64,000 bases of DNA, from the NCBI GenBank assembly GCA_029204225.1, contig CM055109.1:44021054-44085053 (forward strand). Reading direction: 5' to 3'. The stretch comes from Diphasiastrum complanatum. Its lineage: Eukaryota > Streptophyta > Lycopodiopsida > Lycopodiales > Lycopodiaceae. The notes below the pieces were generated by a model that worked only from the letters and a program-made list of their open reading frames with translations, was not told the origin of the DNA and searched no databases. Each line of letters opens with the position of its first letter. Positions within the stretch are counted from its first letter, which is position 1. Positions 45,024-57,302 of the stretch are shown here, one piece after another. A program made the position numbers and the translations under genes.

Positions 45024-46005
45024 GGTAGTTGAGTATGTAAAAGGATTTTGGGAGTTGCTTTTGAAAGTTCAGACTTTACATTTCATTTCCAAGAAAGAAC
45101 AGAAAAGAAAGTTTTATTTGGGTTTGCATAGAAGTATACAATATGGCTTAGATCTAGTACAAGCTGATACTTTGGAACAAGTCATATATTATGCTACCAG
45201 AATTGAACTGCAGAATAATCATCGAAATGGAAGCGGAAACAAAAGGAAGGAACATCCCACCACTCAAACTCCAAAAGAGAAGACTCAACGCCTTTCCAAA
45301 GAACAAGTGCAAGCCTGTTGCAAGGAAGGAAGATGCTTCAAGTGTGGGAAAAAGAGCCACATTTTCTTCAAATGTCCACTCAAAGATACCAAAGCTTCAA
45401 GTGCAGACAAAGGAAAGCAGGTTGTTGTACAAAACATTGAAGACACTCAAAGCCATGATCTCCTCAAGACATGGGGACAAGTTCATAACAAACTTTGTTT
45501 AATTCTCTTTGATACAGGCTCCTCTCATAATTTCATCTCTTTTAAGCTTGCACAAGATATAGGAGTTGGTTCCTTCTCTGAATCTATGCTTAAGGCTAAA
45601 GGTGATTTTGTTGATGGTGATACAAACATTTACCCTGTAATTGAAAACCTTAAGCTTCAAATCTCCGATTACTATGAACCTTTACAGAGAGTAGATGTAA
45701 TCTTAGGCATGCCTTGGCACAAAATGCACAACCCTCTGGTGGACTATAATAAGCATTTGATTTCATGGAAGCACAAGGGTAAAGATGTTAGTATGCATGC
45801 AGGACAGAGTGGCGAAACAGTCCCTTTGGTAAGCCATATTCAGGTATCAAAGGTACTAAAGAAAGCAGTATTTTTTTATTTGGTGTTTGTTCAAAGTATG
45901 GATGATGATGTTGATGGAAATACACATTCTTTGGACAGTAATAGAAAAGACTTTTTACTAAAGTATTCTTCTTGTTTTTCTGATGACCTGAAGATCATAC
46001 GATAG
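45024..46005 (+). pseudogene. Outer gypsy gag 3' part, zinc knuckle and protease
   Basis: Gag resumes directly after the inner element (VEYVKGFWELLLKV). It has a perfect zinc knuckle, CFKCGKKSHIFFKC, near 45338. The protease has LFDTGSSHNFIS near 45510 and the ILGMPW motif near 45702. The frame is open to 46005; a shift near 45990 moves to the RT frame. Confidence 0.9.
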
Positions 46006-47288
46006 ACATTATCCCTAGAAGTTCCATACCCAATAGACCTCCCTATAGGGTAAGCCATTCTCAACAAGAAGAAATTTCTAAACAAATTAATGAATTGTTA
46101 GAGAAAGGTCTTATAAAACCCAGTAACTCCCCCTATTGCTCTCCTGTACTTTTGGTACAAAAGAAAGATAGGAGTTTTAGGATGTGTGTGGACTATCATG
46201 CTTTAAACAAGATTACAGTTAAGAACCGTTTTCCTATTCCAAGAATAGGTGACATTATCTATAGGATAAATGGATCTTGTATCTTTAGTAGAATTGATTT
46301 GCCAAGTGGATAGCTCCAGATCAGAGTAGCACCCAAAGATGTCCATAAAACTGCTTTCACAACTAACTCTGGCCTTTATGTATTTTTAGTGGTACCATTT
46401 GGTCTTACTAATGCTCCCGCAACATTCAATAGAATGATGGAATGCATCTTTCGACCTCATAAACGTTTTGTAGGAACATTCTTTGATAATATCTTAGTCT
46501 TCAGTACAAATGAAGAAGAACATGAAAGACATCTAGATATTGTCTTTAGAACCCTACAAGAAAACTCACTTCTCATAAAAGGTAAGAAAAGCGGATTCTT
46601 TCTGGAAAAGATACACTTTCTAGGACATATGATTTCAAGGGAAGGAATCCAAATGGACCCTTCAAAGATTAAAGCCATACAAGACTGGCCTAAACCAAGA
46701 AATATTCATGAAGTTTGGTCTTTCCTAGGCTTATGTTCCTATTATAGAAAGTTTATTCGCCATTTTGCCCATATAGCCTCATCACTGGATGAACTCACTA
46801 AAAAGAGAGTAAAATTTCATTGCTATAAGAAAGAGCAAAATGCCTTTGATAATCTGAAGCATGCACTTACCACTGGACCTGTTCTTATCATTCCCGACCT
46901 TTATAAACCTTTCTTTGTGGAAGTGGATGCAAGTTTAGACTGTATTGGAGCAGTCTTAAACCAAGAAGGACATGTTGTAGCCTTTGAAAGCAGACGACTT
47001 CAAGGGGGAGAAGTACAGTATGACATTTATGAAAAAGAACTTTTGGCCATTATTCATGCCCTTAAGTTATGGAAGCACTATCTTCTAGGAAATGATTTCC
47101 TAGTTAAAACAGATCATCAAAGCCTTAGGTACTTTCTCACCCAGCAACTAATTCAAGAAAAACATCTAAAATGGGCTAACTACCTTAGCACTTTCCATTT
47201 TCAGCTACTTCATCACCCAGGAAAGGACAATAAGGTCGCCGATGCATTATCAAGAATCCCCAAGGTCAACCATATTAGCATATCATGA
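46006..47288 (+). pseudogene. Outer gypsy reverse transcriptase and RNase H
   Basis: RT motifs: LLEKGLIKPSNSPYCSPVLL, FRMCVDYHALNKIT, SRIDLPSG followed by a TAG at 46311, VPFGLTNAPATFNRMM. The active-site box reads FFDN instead of YxDD, so the second catalytic Asp is Asn. RNase H: FFVEVDASLDCIGAVL, YDIYEKELLAIIHAL, KTDHQSLRYFL, VADALSR. The Asp-to-Asn change alone would be expected to abolish polymerase activity. Confidence 0.92.
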
Positions 47289-48560
47289 AGATTTCCTTCC
47301 TATGAAAAGTATGTATGCTAGTGATTCCGACTTCCAACATATCTTTGAAATACTTGAAAGAAACCAAAGTCATAAAGACTATGCTTTGAAAGAAGGATAT
47401 TTATTCAAAGAAGATAAGCTATGTATTCCTATAGCATTTAGAACCAAGATCCTTCAAGAAACCCATAGTCCTCCCTATGCAGGACATAGAGGAATCCCTT
47501 CGACTCTGGAAGCTCTGAAAAGATTCTTTTATTGGCCTACCATGCATCGAGACACAAGGCATTATATAATTGCATGTCTAGTTTGTCAACACAATAAAAA
47601 TGAGCGAGGATTAAAAACTCCAAGATTACTTCATCCCTTGCCTATCCCTGAAGCACCCTGGGAATATATTACCATGGACTTTATCTCTGGGTTCTCTAAA
47701 ACCAAAAATGGAAATGAGATGATATGGACTATCATTGATAGATTTAGTAAACAGGCTCATTTTATTCCCTGTAAGAAAAAGCTTAAGGGGCCCGAAGCAA
47801 CTCATTTGTTTATCCGTCACATCTTTAGGCTGCATGGACTTCCCAAAAGTATAGTGTCTGACCGAGATACGAGATTTACTAGCAACTTTTGAAGAGCCCT
47901 TTTTGATAATCTGGGGACAACCCTTAAATTTTCTTCTTCCTTTCACCCCCAAACTGATGGTCAAAGTGAAATTACTAATCAAACCATCATAGATTTGTTG
48001 AGAAATTATGTAAGTGATCAGAAGACTCAATGGGAACACTATCTTCCTATTCTAGAATCTGCTTACAATAACACCGTTCATTCTTCTACTGGTAAAATGC
48101 CTTTTGAAGTAATGTATGGAAAACCAATTGTGCCTCCTGTATTAAGGACTAGAGAAAAGATATCTGCCCCAGATGAATTTGTGCAGGATTATCAAGAGAC
48201 CTTTTTAAAGGTTCAACAATCCATTGCAAATGCACAACAAAAGCAGCAGAAAAGTGCAAATATGCGTCGGAGGGCAATCAAGTACGAAGAAGGAGAACTA
48301 GTTCTCCTAAAATTTGAAAAGAAAAGACTCAGGAAAAATAAGGGCATCATGAAACTCTACCCAAAACTAGCCCAAAAGTATTATGGACCTTTTAAAGTCA
48401 AGAAAGTAATCAATGAGGTTACATGTGAGCTTGACTTACCTATTACTTGAAAAATCCAAAACAAATTCCATGTAAGCTTGCTAAAGAAATTCAATGGTCC
48501 GAAACCAGAAGGATTTACAGATTTTGAACCACCAGAAGTTCAACTTCCTCCTCTCCTCCA
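47242..48560 (+). pseudogene. Outer gypsy integrase
   Basis: Zinc-binding region HSPPYAGHRG to CLVCQHNK. Core: MDFISGF (Asp), IVSDRDTRF (Asp), then a TGA at 47890, and HPQTDGQSEITNQ (Glu). The C-terminal GPY/F-like domain reads KYYGPFKVKKV, followed by a TGA near 48448 and NKFHVSLLKKF. A Ser/Pro-rich stretch extends towards 48770 in another frame. No clear chromodomain. Confidence 0.9.
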
Positions 48561-48600
48561 AAACAAGATTTAGAGAGGAGAAAACGAAAGCAATCTCAAC

Positions 48601-50847
48601 CATCCCGGCTTGTTATTCGTATACAAGCGGGAGTGTTTCAAAGAAGAGGAGGTCTCTTGACCCTCCCAATTCTCCTCTTAAGTCTCCTTCTTCTCTTCCC
48701 AGAACTCCATCTTTACCTTCTCCTGCTAAATCTTCCTCTTCTAATAAATCTCCTCCTCTACCCCCATAAATATTAGTTCCCCTCCTTCTGTTCTAGGAAA
48801 TCATTTAGATGATTTTGTTAATGTAAAGGTAGAATCAACACAACGATTTAGAGCTGATTCCTAGGCCCGAGAGGATATTTCGCCTTGTCGAGTGGCCTTT
48901 AAGCTCTATATATTAAGAGGTTGGGGTCTTAACATGATCACATAAAGAACCGACAACTAGTTAAATATAGAGTGCGACTATTATCAACCATTTATTGAGA
49001 AAATACGTTGTAACTTGCATCATTTTTTCTATCAAGCATTTTGTATGAATATTGAAAACTGGAAAAAGTCTAGTTATAGATTCAGTTGAGCACTTTGACT
49101 ACCATTATAGACATTCATACAACAAGGCCCAAATCATAATCATGCTACTTGTCATTCCCATGAGCATTCCATAACCTATAGTCAAGAAGCAAAGACCTGC
49201 AATAGCTCTACCAACACTCAGGGTGACGGAAAATGTATCTCAATACTTGATGTCAAATCGCGCTCAACGGGGAAAGAGATGGCTCAGTTACTACTCACTT
49301 TGGTGCCTCGTTGATTGGTCACTTAAGGCTGGCTCCCGTACTATGCTTCTGCATCGGGAAAGGTGCCTTCATCAAGCAAATTATAGTGACAGGAGATGGA
49401 AATCGTTGAGCACAAGATGTACTGCTATTGCTCTTCCTGAAGGTGCGCCCATTTGTGTAGAAGAAGGTATACTGGCCCGTGAACATGAAACGAGATGATG
49501 AGTGGCCAGATTACGAGCCACACGGTACTGAGATAGCATGCTGGCCTAGCGCAGGCTCTATTCTAGAGGTAACCATTGATGAGTGGCCAGATTACGAGCT
49601 ACAATACTGAGATAGCATGGAGCTGCTGGCCTAGCGCAGGCTCTATTCAAGAGGTAACCATTGATTGTGGCTTCAGACGTTTTTGCCTACGGCCAAAGCC
49701 TATAGAAGCATCTGATTTTTTGCTTGTAGTACGCTGGTCAGGTCGCGATGCAACATCCCATCTCAGGTATGTGCGGTAATGTCTTGCCATGTAGCATTAT
49801 GCATGCATTAGGGTGATGCCATTCACCATTGACATTTCTTTGATCGCTGGACAGCAGATGGCAGCAACCAGTCGCTACCAGAGTGGCAGCAACCAGTTGC
49901 TATCATTGTCCCTGATTTGTATGGTAGCTTATGCTGAGAGCCATTACTTCTAGCAGGGTTGCACTTCTGTCTGCTTCATACTACTGCCAGCAGACTGTAT
50001 TTGCTCTTCACAAGTTTCTTTGAAAATCTTATAGCTGGGCCTTCCTTAACATTAATTGTCATGATTGCCAGATAACAGATACTCCAATGACTCTAATGGG
50101 AGCCATAACGCACAACACTACTTCATACAAGACAAAAACTACATGATTTACTTCAGAACAGCTTCTCACAGGGTATTTGAAGATGATTATGCCACAGAGA
50201 ATGAGATGGATACATTCTTGGCACCATTGAAAACAATACAGACTCAGCACTTTCTTATGGTAAAATTCTTCTTGATGGTAACAAAGACTTTCATTTACAC
50301 AAGAGACTGTCAAAACAGTCCTGATGCAGCATCCATGAACCCAAAGAAGGGAGCTGAAAATCATCACTCCTAAACTAGAACATAAACATATAGCAGCCTT
50401 TGCAGAGACTCAAAATTCTCAGAAAGCCAGATGCAGCCAACATTCCTCAGGCAGAATCCTGAACACATTTCCCAGAGTCCAAAGGAATATTCAACATTTC
50501 ACTAGGGGATGGCATTCTTAAGATCAATAGAAGAGCTCAGTGCCACAACTATACCACAAGGGAGTAACAAGGGATGGCACATTACAGCCATAACATCCAG
50601 CCTGGTGGTGATTTCATGTCTTTAATATACACTTACCACAACTGCAGGCTTTCATATATAGACTTTTCAAAAAATTGTGTTGATGTCAAAAGACCTTGCC
50701 TTGGCCATGTTTAGGATCACTACTCGATATTTTTTTGTTACATAAGCAAGAATCTTGTTATTCACTCCACTTACCTACAAGAAGTTGTGGGTGCTTGTTG
50801 TTTTGTTGTCTCATTTCCAATGTTTAAGCAACTTCTTTTCCACTTTA
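48601..50847. other. Unassigned sequence after the outer gypsy element
   Basis: Includes a Ser/Pro-rich frame end at 48601-48770, possibly the integrase tail, then about 2 kb of higher-complexity sequence. Frames at 49223-49498 and 50065-50373 are open on the plus strand but resemble nothing I know. A clear 81-bp tandem duplication lies at 49497-49665. A 3' LTR of the outer element should be here but was not recognised. Confidence 0.4.
49497..49665 (+). repeat. 81-bp tandem duplication
   Basis: Units begin gatgagtggccagattacga at 49497 and 49578, both ending in gaggtaaccattgat, with small indels in the second copy. Confidence 0.88.
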
Positions 50848-50873
50848 GAAATATATATATGTTTATGTGTGTG

Positions 50874-50906
<33 letters not shown>

Positions 50907-50907
50907 G
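50848..50907. repeat. AT/GT/CA microsatellite
   Basis: TA, then TG, then a pure CA run. Confidence 0.9.
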
Positions 50908-51040
50908 CGCGGAGAGAACTCCTTAGCTAGTATCAAACAAATGAACTCAAAAGACAAAAAAAGAAATTTAATTTCACATTTTTTAGCACTTTTGTGTTAC
51001 ATGTCACATTATTATATGCTATTCCTAAGGTTGAGAGCCT

Positions 51041-51044
<4 letters not shown>

Positions 51045-51103
<59 letters not shown>
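51045..51103. repeat. CT microsatellite
   Basis: About 29 CT repeats, followed by ttttcatcttgacttttcat. The same ~30-bp tail follows the CT run at 54089-54198 with one change. Confidence 0.95.
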
Positions 51104-51106
<3 letters not shown>

Positions 51107-51126
51107 CATCTTGACTTTTCATGGTT

Positions 51127-52230
51127 TTACACTTCATCCTTGCTCTTTAGTAGATAGATCCAACAAAATCTACTAAAATCATCAATGAATGTTACATACA
51201 TCTTAGCTCCACTATTGCTAATTGTAGTAAATCCATGAATATCCGAATGTACAAGTTGAAAAGGCTTTGTAGATCTAGAAATAGATCTAGTATAAGATAG
51301 TCTATGTGACTTAGACAAAGCACAAGACTCACAAACATGCTTGTCATTACTTAAGGAACTTGGAAGACCAATCACAACCTTCTTCCTTGCCATTACCTCC
51401 AATGACTTGAAGTTGAGGTGTCCCATCCTTTTGTGCCAAACCTCTTGAATAGAAATTTGCTCCCTTGCAACACATCCAACTTGGTTAGCAATAACACAAG
51501 CATCAAGTTTGAACAACTTCCCTTGCCTTTTACCTTTTCCAATCAAGACATCCTTCCTTTTGATCAAACAACCATCTCCATCAAACTCCACCTTGAGGCC
51601 CTTACTTAGCATTTGACTCACACTAAGCAAATTCTTCGTAATAGATGGAATAAACAAGACATCCTCCAAATGAACATTCCTATTTGTAGAGAGAGAAATA
51701 GGAATTGTGCCAATCCCTTTGATTGCACACTCACCATCATTGGCCGTGTAGATCACCCTCTTGTCATCTCCATATGCCAACAAAGAAGTGAAGTACTCTT
51801 TGTGAAAGGTCATGTGTGAACTTGCTCCACTATCAATCCACCAAGGATCTAGATCTCCATCATTAGCAAGCATACATGAAGACATCACAAAAGCATCATC
51901 ATTTGCATCTTGCACATCCAAACCATCCTCATCAAGAGTAAGATTACCTTGCTTGTCTCCTTGATCTCTCTTCTTCTTGTAGCACTCACTTGCAAAGTGT
52001 CCTTTGATGCCACAATAGAAGCACTTGAGCTTTGATCTATCCTTCTTTTTGCCACTTGAAGAAGCATCCACTTGATCTTGCCCTTTAGACCACTTGCTTT
52101 TGGTTTTGCCCTTGAATTTGCCCTTTGTGAACATAGCATCCTCTTGAAGTGTCGATGTAGATCCACCTCTTGCTTGAAGCCTATATTCCTCATTGATCAA
52201 GATCTCTTGAAGATCCATCAAACTTGGCAA
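51127..52230 (-). CDS. copia-4 gag C-terminus, protease and integrase N-terminus
   Basis: The 367-residue open frame starts inside gag, so the first Met is not a true start. It has an intact zinc knuckle (CFYCGIKGHFASEC), protease DSGASSHMT, the LLSVSQML region, the integrase zinc-binding part (WHKRMGH to CESCALSKSH) and the start of the core with FQLVHSDIHGF (first catalytic Asp). It stops after LLKSKDEV at the break with the microsatellite. The rest of the core, with the second Asp and the Glu, is lost, so the integrase cannot work. Confidence 0.9.
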   Translation of the reverse strand: MPSLMDLQEILINEEYRLQARGGSTSTLQEDAMFTKGKFKGKTKSKWSKGQDQVDASSSGKKKDRSKLKCFYCGIKGHFASECYKKKRDQGDKQGNLTLDEDGLDVQDANDDAFVMSSCMLANDGDLDPWWIDSGASSHMTFHKEYFTSLLAYGDDKRVIYTANDGECAIKGIGTIPISLSTNRNVHLEDVLFIPSITKNLLSVSQMLSKGLKVEFDGDGCLIKRKDVLIGKGKRQGKLFKLDACVIANQVGCVAREQISIQEVWHKRMGHLNFKSLEVMARKKVVIGLPSSLSNDKHVCESCALSKSHRLSYTRSISRSTKPFQLVHSDIHGFTTISNSGAKMYVTFIDDFSRFCWIYLLKSKDEV

Positions 52231-52422
52231 AGTCTTTTAAATAGCAATACTTTGAACAATGTTAGCATGAGCATCCAACAAGCCATTAAGAATCACTTGA
52301 ATAAGCTCTCCTTCCTTAATGCTTTCATCTATGCAAGATAACTCATCATTCAATGCTTTCATTCTCAAAACAAAAGTACTTGGACTTTCTTCATTCTTTT
52401 GCAAACAAAAAAAGATTTGCCT

Positions 52423-52746
52423 TCATAGAGTCAACACTCTAGAAGTAGACTTGGATTCATAAAGCTTCTTCAATGAATTCCAAGCTTCCAAAGATGATGT
52501 GCACTTACCAACTTCCTTGAGAAGTTCATTGGTAACATTCATCTTCATCATGTGTAAAGCCTTCTTGGCCCTCTTGTCATACCTCAATTGATCTTGTTGT
52601 GTTGCTGGTCTCTCCTCCATACCTACAACAATATCCAAAACATCATTTATCTCAAGAAGTGACTCCATCCTCACTTTCCATAATGAATAGCTACTTGAGG
52701 TAAGCCTATCATTGGCTTCCAACATGACTCCAATTGAGGTTGCCAT
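52423..52746 (-). pseudogene. copia-4 gag N-terminus
   Basis: Begins at the ATG at 52746. Residues 1-107 match a copia gag start (SYSLWKVRMESLL, LHMMKMNVTNELL, AWNSLKKLYES). A shift near 52420 moves it to another frame, which a stop near 52240 separates from the frame listed above. Confidence 0.88.
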
Positions 52747-53334
52747 GTAGCAATGACCTGATCTTCTCTTTCAACCTGTTTCAATGCACAAAGCACTCCT
52801 TTGAACAACAACAAATGCTTTCAAAAGAAATCACCAAGATTTGAAACTATCTCACAAATTCTCTTCTAGCACTTATCCAAGCAAATCAACACATAGAATC
52901 ATGGAATCTTGATCAACCTATGATCTATCCTCAATATAATGACTTTTGCCACTTCCTAAGATTGAAACACACTCAAATGAAGTCTAGCAACCTCACTATC
53001 TAGAGATCCAATCAAAATTAGGGTTTTGACAAAATCACAAAAAATTGACTATTCCAAATCTACATGCAAATGCTGAAAATTTGATATGCAATCTATAAGC
53101 CACCACTTAGGCTGAACCAATGATCCAAAAATCGGCCAAATCCAGCATGTGAATTCAAAAAACGGAATTGAACAAGTATATTGACCTATTTAGTGTTTTG
53201 ATCTACAAAAGATCCAATCTACAAAAGCAAAAAATCCGATTTTGGTGTAGAATCCTCTCTAGCATGCTCTAGACTTGATATCTTCACCAAATCATTGATA
53301 GATCTGATTTCCTCCTTCATAACCTGAAACACAA

Positions 53335-53346
53335 GCTCTAATACCA
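53335..53346 (-). other. copia-4 tRNA primer binding site
   Basis: TGGTATTAGAGC on the minus strand, directly next to TGTGAAAG, the likely LTR end. One C-to-T change from the standard Met-tRNA site. Confidence 0.8.
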
Positions 53347-54201
<855 letters not shown>

Positions 54202-54229
54202 CATCTTGATTTTTCATGGTTTTGAAAGT

Positions 54230-54907
54230 CTATGTATCTAGATGTTGTTGCAATTCCATATTGTGCTTCTTGGCAACCTAAGAGATTCACATCATACACA
54301 AATGGTGCTTTGATAAGCTTTGAATAAGTCTACAACTTTAAAAAAAGTGTTTCTTTCGAACTTTATCTCATTCATAATACATACAAAATTGAAGATTTTG
54401 TAGGGTCCTCGTTCTTTTATTTGCTACTAACTTGTATGGAGGTTGTTAAAGTGGATGCAACAACTTTTGTGTTGATGTGAATTGATATCTTTATTTAAGA
54501 CTTTACAACACTCTCTTTCTATCATAATCAGCAATTCCATTCACGGTATTTTGATTTTTCTTAGCGGTAAAAAGAGAATGAATTGGAGTTGAGCTTGACT
54601 TATCCACATATGGATTGAAAATAGAAACTTGCATTGGAAGGCTGAAACATATCCAAGTTTGATGTCTTGGATTTTTATAATACTAACATGAGTTAGACAT
54701 CTATCAAAATAGATGTGCTAAGAATTCACGTAATGGGAAGCTTCAATATTCCATATTTTAGCAATAAGATGACTCAATTTCCTTGATTTGCATGTCTTGT
54801 GGTAATCGAAAGGTTGAGAAATCTTTGAAATTGACATTTCCAAATTCATATATAGTAAAGCAAAAAACTACAAATAAGATACAAAAGATTTGTAAAGACA
54901 TAAGGAA
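54230..54907. other. Unassigned AT-rich sequence
   Basis: No recognisable coding sequence or repeat partner. Confidence 0.4.
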
Positions 54908-55575
54908 TGAAAAAACGAACTGTTTCTGGCCACAAAGCTATGATAGCTTTAGGGCAGAAGAGAAACGAGGGAGCTGCATGGTCATGAACAGAAAAGCTTC
55001 GAGGACCGAAGACATGAAGACGACGGTCAAACGAAGACGAACACGAACACGAGCACGAAGATAAAAGGTTCGTGGACCCAAGGTGACCTAATGACAAAGC
55101 CAAAAGCACAAGAAGACACGAAGACCCAAGCGACGACGGATCTCCACGCGTGAAAGGACAGATGAGATCGTAGAAGTACTAGGAGGACGTCATCCTCCGG
55201 AGACTGACAGGAACCATTAGGATAGGCCTAATCAGTCGTTCTTGTAATCTCCTGATTTGCTAGTCGTGTCCTCCTCTCTACATACATGTAGATCCTGATT
55301 ACTAATTATGCAGTCGTAGTAGATTGGCAATATACCAATGTAAGTTGAGCACTGTGTAGCCAACAAGCTAATGTTCAAGAAGTCCACTAGTAAGCGTGAC
55401 ATGATTCACGAAAGACAAAGTTTCTTTCACGCCGACGCACTGTTGGTGTGGTCTGTCACAACAACGCTTAAGGAATTCTTTGATAATGCAGTAGATGTTT
55501 TATGAAGAAGAGCTTCTTGTCTTGAACATGATCAAATACTTATTCGTCTGATAGTTGTATGTTTGTAATCAGTTG
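54908..55575 (+). repeat. copia-5 5' LTR, 3' end deleted
   Basis: Matches the right LTR through tggccacaaagctatgatag, gaccgaagacatgaagacga and gatagttgtatgtttgtaat. It then jumps to RNase H coding sequence. Confidence 0.85.
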
Positions 55576-55579
55576 ATCT

Positions 55580-56124
55580 CACAGTACCTTCAGCAGATGA
55601 AGGATTATGGGCTGTGTTATTCTCATGATGCAGGTTTCCAGATGCACTCCTATAGTGATGCTAGTTGGGCATCTCTCAAAGATGATTTTAAAAGTGTCTT
55701 AGGAGGGTGCACCATTGTAACAGGCACAACAATTCTCTGGGCCAGCAAGAAGCAGACCATTATAGCTCAATTATCTTGTGAAGCAGAATACGTTGTTGCC
55801 GTGAATATGGCCAATGAAATCACATGGCTGAGACAATTCCTCGACGGACTGGGTGAAACCAACCAAGAGCCACTGATTCTGCAGATGGACAATACTTCTG
55901 CAATTCACCTGACGAAGGATTCCGTGTTTTACTCAAGGACGAAACACATCGCAATCAAGTATCACTTGATAAGGCACCTGGTACTAGAAGGGAATTGAAG
56001 ACCAGCTTCATTGGCACGAAGCAAATGGTGGCGGACATCCTCCCCAAGGCCCTAGACAAAGGTTTGTTCGATAGGCAGAGGAAGAGTCTGGGAGCTACAA
56101 AGCTACCACGATTTAAGAGGGAGC
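55580..56124 (+). pseudogene. copia-5 RNase H
   Basis: Open for about 140 residues: SYSDASWASLKDDFKS (the usual AYSDADWAG..DRRS region, with changes), WASKKQTIIAQLSCEAEYVV, LQMDNTSAIHL, YSRTKHIAIKYHLIR. A frameshift near 55990 leads to the C-terminal frame with TKQMVADILPKALDK, which runs into the right LTR. The Ser/Thr-Glu-Glu core motif reads SCEAEY, as is common in one copia branch. Confidence 0.88.
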
Positions 56125-56866
56125 TGAAGAAACAAGTTGTTTCTGGCCACAAAGCTATGATAGCTTTAGAGCTCAAGGCAGAAGAGAAACTCTGCGTGGT
56201 CGCGAACAGAAAAGCTTCAAGGACCGAAGACATGAAGACGACAGTCAAACGAAGACGAACACGGAACACGAACACGAAGATAAAAGGTTTGTGGACCCAA
56301 GGCGACCTAATGACAAAGCCAAAGGCACAAGAAGACATGAAGATCCAAGCGATGACGGATCTCCATGCGTGAGAGGATAGATGAGATTGCGGAAGTTCCA
56401 GGAGGACATCATCCTTCGAAGACTGACATGATACTGTCAGGACGTGCCTAATCAGCCGTTCTTGTAATCTCTTGATTTGCTATTTGTGTCCTCCTCTCTA
56501 CATACATGGAGATCTTGATTACTAATTATGCAGTTGTTGTAGATTGGCAATATACCAATGTAAGCTGAGCACCGTGTAGCCAACAAGCTAAGGTTCAAGA
56601 AGTCCGGTAGTAAGCGCGCCAAGTTTTTGATTCGTGAAAGACAGAGTTTCTTTCGCGTCGACGCGGTGTGTGGTCTGTCACAATAGCGCTTAAGAAATTC
56701 TCTGATAATGCAGTAGATGTTTTAAGCAGAAGAGTTTCTTGTCTTGAACATGATCGAATGCTTAATTGTTTGATAGTTGTATGTTTGTAATCAGCTGGTT
56801 TCAATCTTATTCCGCACACTGGTTTTATCTTGTCGAATGCATAAGTAAATTCTACGTAGGTCAACA
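56125..56866 (+). repeat. copia-5 3' LTR
   Basis: 742 bp with TG...CA ends. The 5' part has repeated cgaagac/cgaac blocks. Related LTR-like sequence is in the tandem duplication at 28001-30765. Confidence 0.87.
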
Positions 56867-57256
56867 GTTCAACTCTTTCGCTCTTTTCAAGAAAGCCGAA
56901 GGTGCCCTTAGAACAAGTTGAAGGTGCCCTAAAAAAGTTGGCGAAGGTGGCTTTAAGAGTTTAACTCTTAAAAATAGAGGACCTCCCGAAATTTTCTCTC
57001 TCTTCGCATTTTTCGGAAAAATGTGAGAAGGGGCGAAGGTGTTTGAAGTTCCGTTAGTCCATATAGTTTGAAGGTTATGGTTGTTTGAATTTTGGGTCAG
57101 ATTTCCAAGAGGAAAACTACATGAATTTTGGAGCATAGCTCAAAAAATTGGCAGTTACTAATTGTTGGCTCCTTCAATTCCATAACTCCTGCAGCCCTTG
57201 ATGTGTGAATTCCCTAAAAGATTGCCATTAGAAGTTGCATAAATATAAAAAGCTCC

Positions 57257-57258
<2 letters not shown>
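56867..57258. other. Unassigned sequence with GGCGAAGG-type motifs
   Basis: Repeats of gccgaaggtgcc, gttgaaggtgcc and ggcgaaggtg at about 56894, 56917, 56940 and 57033. They resemble the motif of the inner gypsy element. No gene seen. Confidence 0.45.

Positions 57259-57301
<43 letters not shown>
57259..57301. repeat. GT microsatellite
   Basis: About 20 GT repeats. Confidence 0.95.

Positions 57302-57302
<1 letters not shown>

Larger units (their letters stand above)
32489..48600 (+). mobile_element. Outer Ty3/gypsy element (chromovirus-like), split by the inner element
   Basis: Gag starts at 32489, stops at the inner insertion (32949), and continues in the same frame from 45024. Protease, RT, RNase H and integrase follow up to about 48560. 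The domain order and the GPY/F-type integrase end (YYGPFKVKKV) fit the chromovirus branch, though no chromodomain is evident. LTRs were not identified, so the limits are those of the coding part. Stops at 32699, 46311, 47890 and 48448, a frameshift near 45990 and a mutated RT active site show it is dead. Confidence 0.88.
51127..53346 (-). mobile_element. Truncated Ty1/copia element copia-4 (gag to integrase start)
   Basis: Minus-strand copia with a primer site (53335-53346), gag, zinc knuckle, protease and the start of integrase. It is cut off at 51127 next to the CT microsatellite; RT, RNase H and the 3' LTR are missing. It belongs to the same broad group as copia-1 (similar gag start, WKVRMESL, and zinc knuckle context). 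The 5' LTR should begin at 53347. Confidence 0.88.
54908..56866 (+). mobile_element. Ty1/copia remnant copia-5: LTR, RNase H, LTR
   Basis: Two direct LTRs surround only the last part of the copia polyprotein. The left LTR starts TGAAAAAAC at 54908 and is cut off near 55575. The right LTR (56125-56866) runs from TGAAGAAAC to TCAACA and follows a purine tract (AAGAGGGAG). Everything from the end of the left LTR to the RNase H domain has been deleted. No target duplication matches, as the flanks aggaa and gttca differ. Confidence 0.85.
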
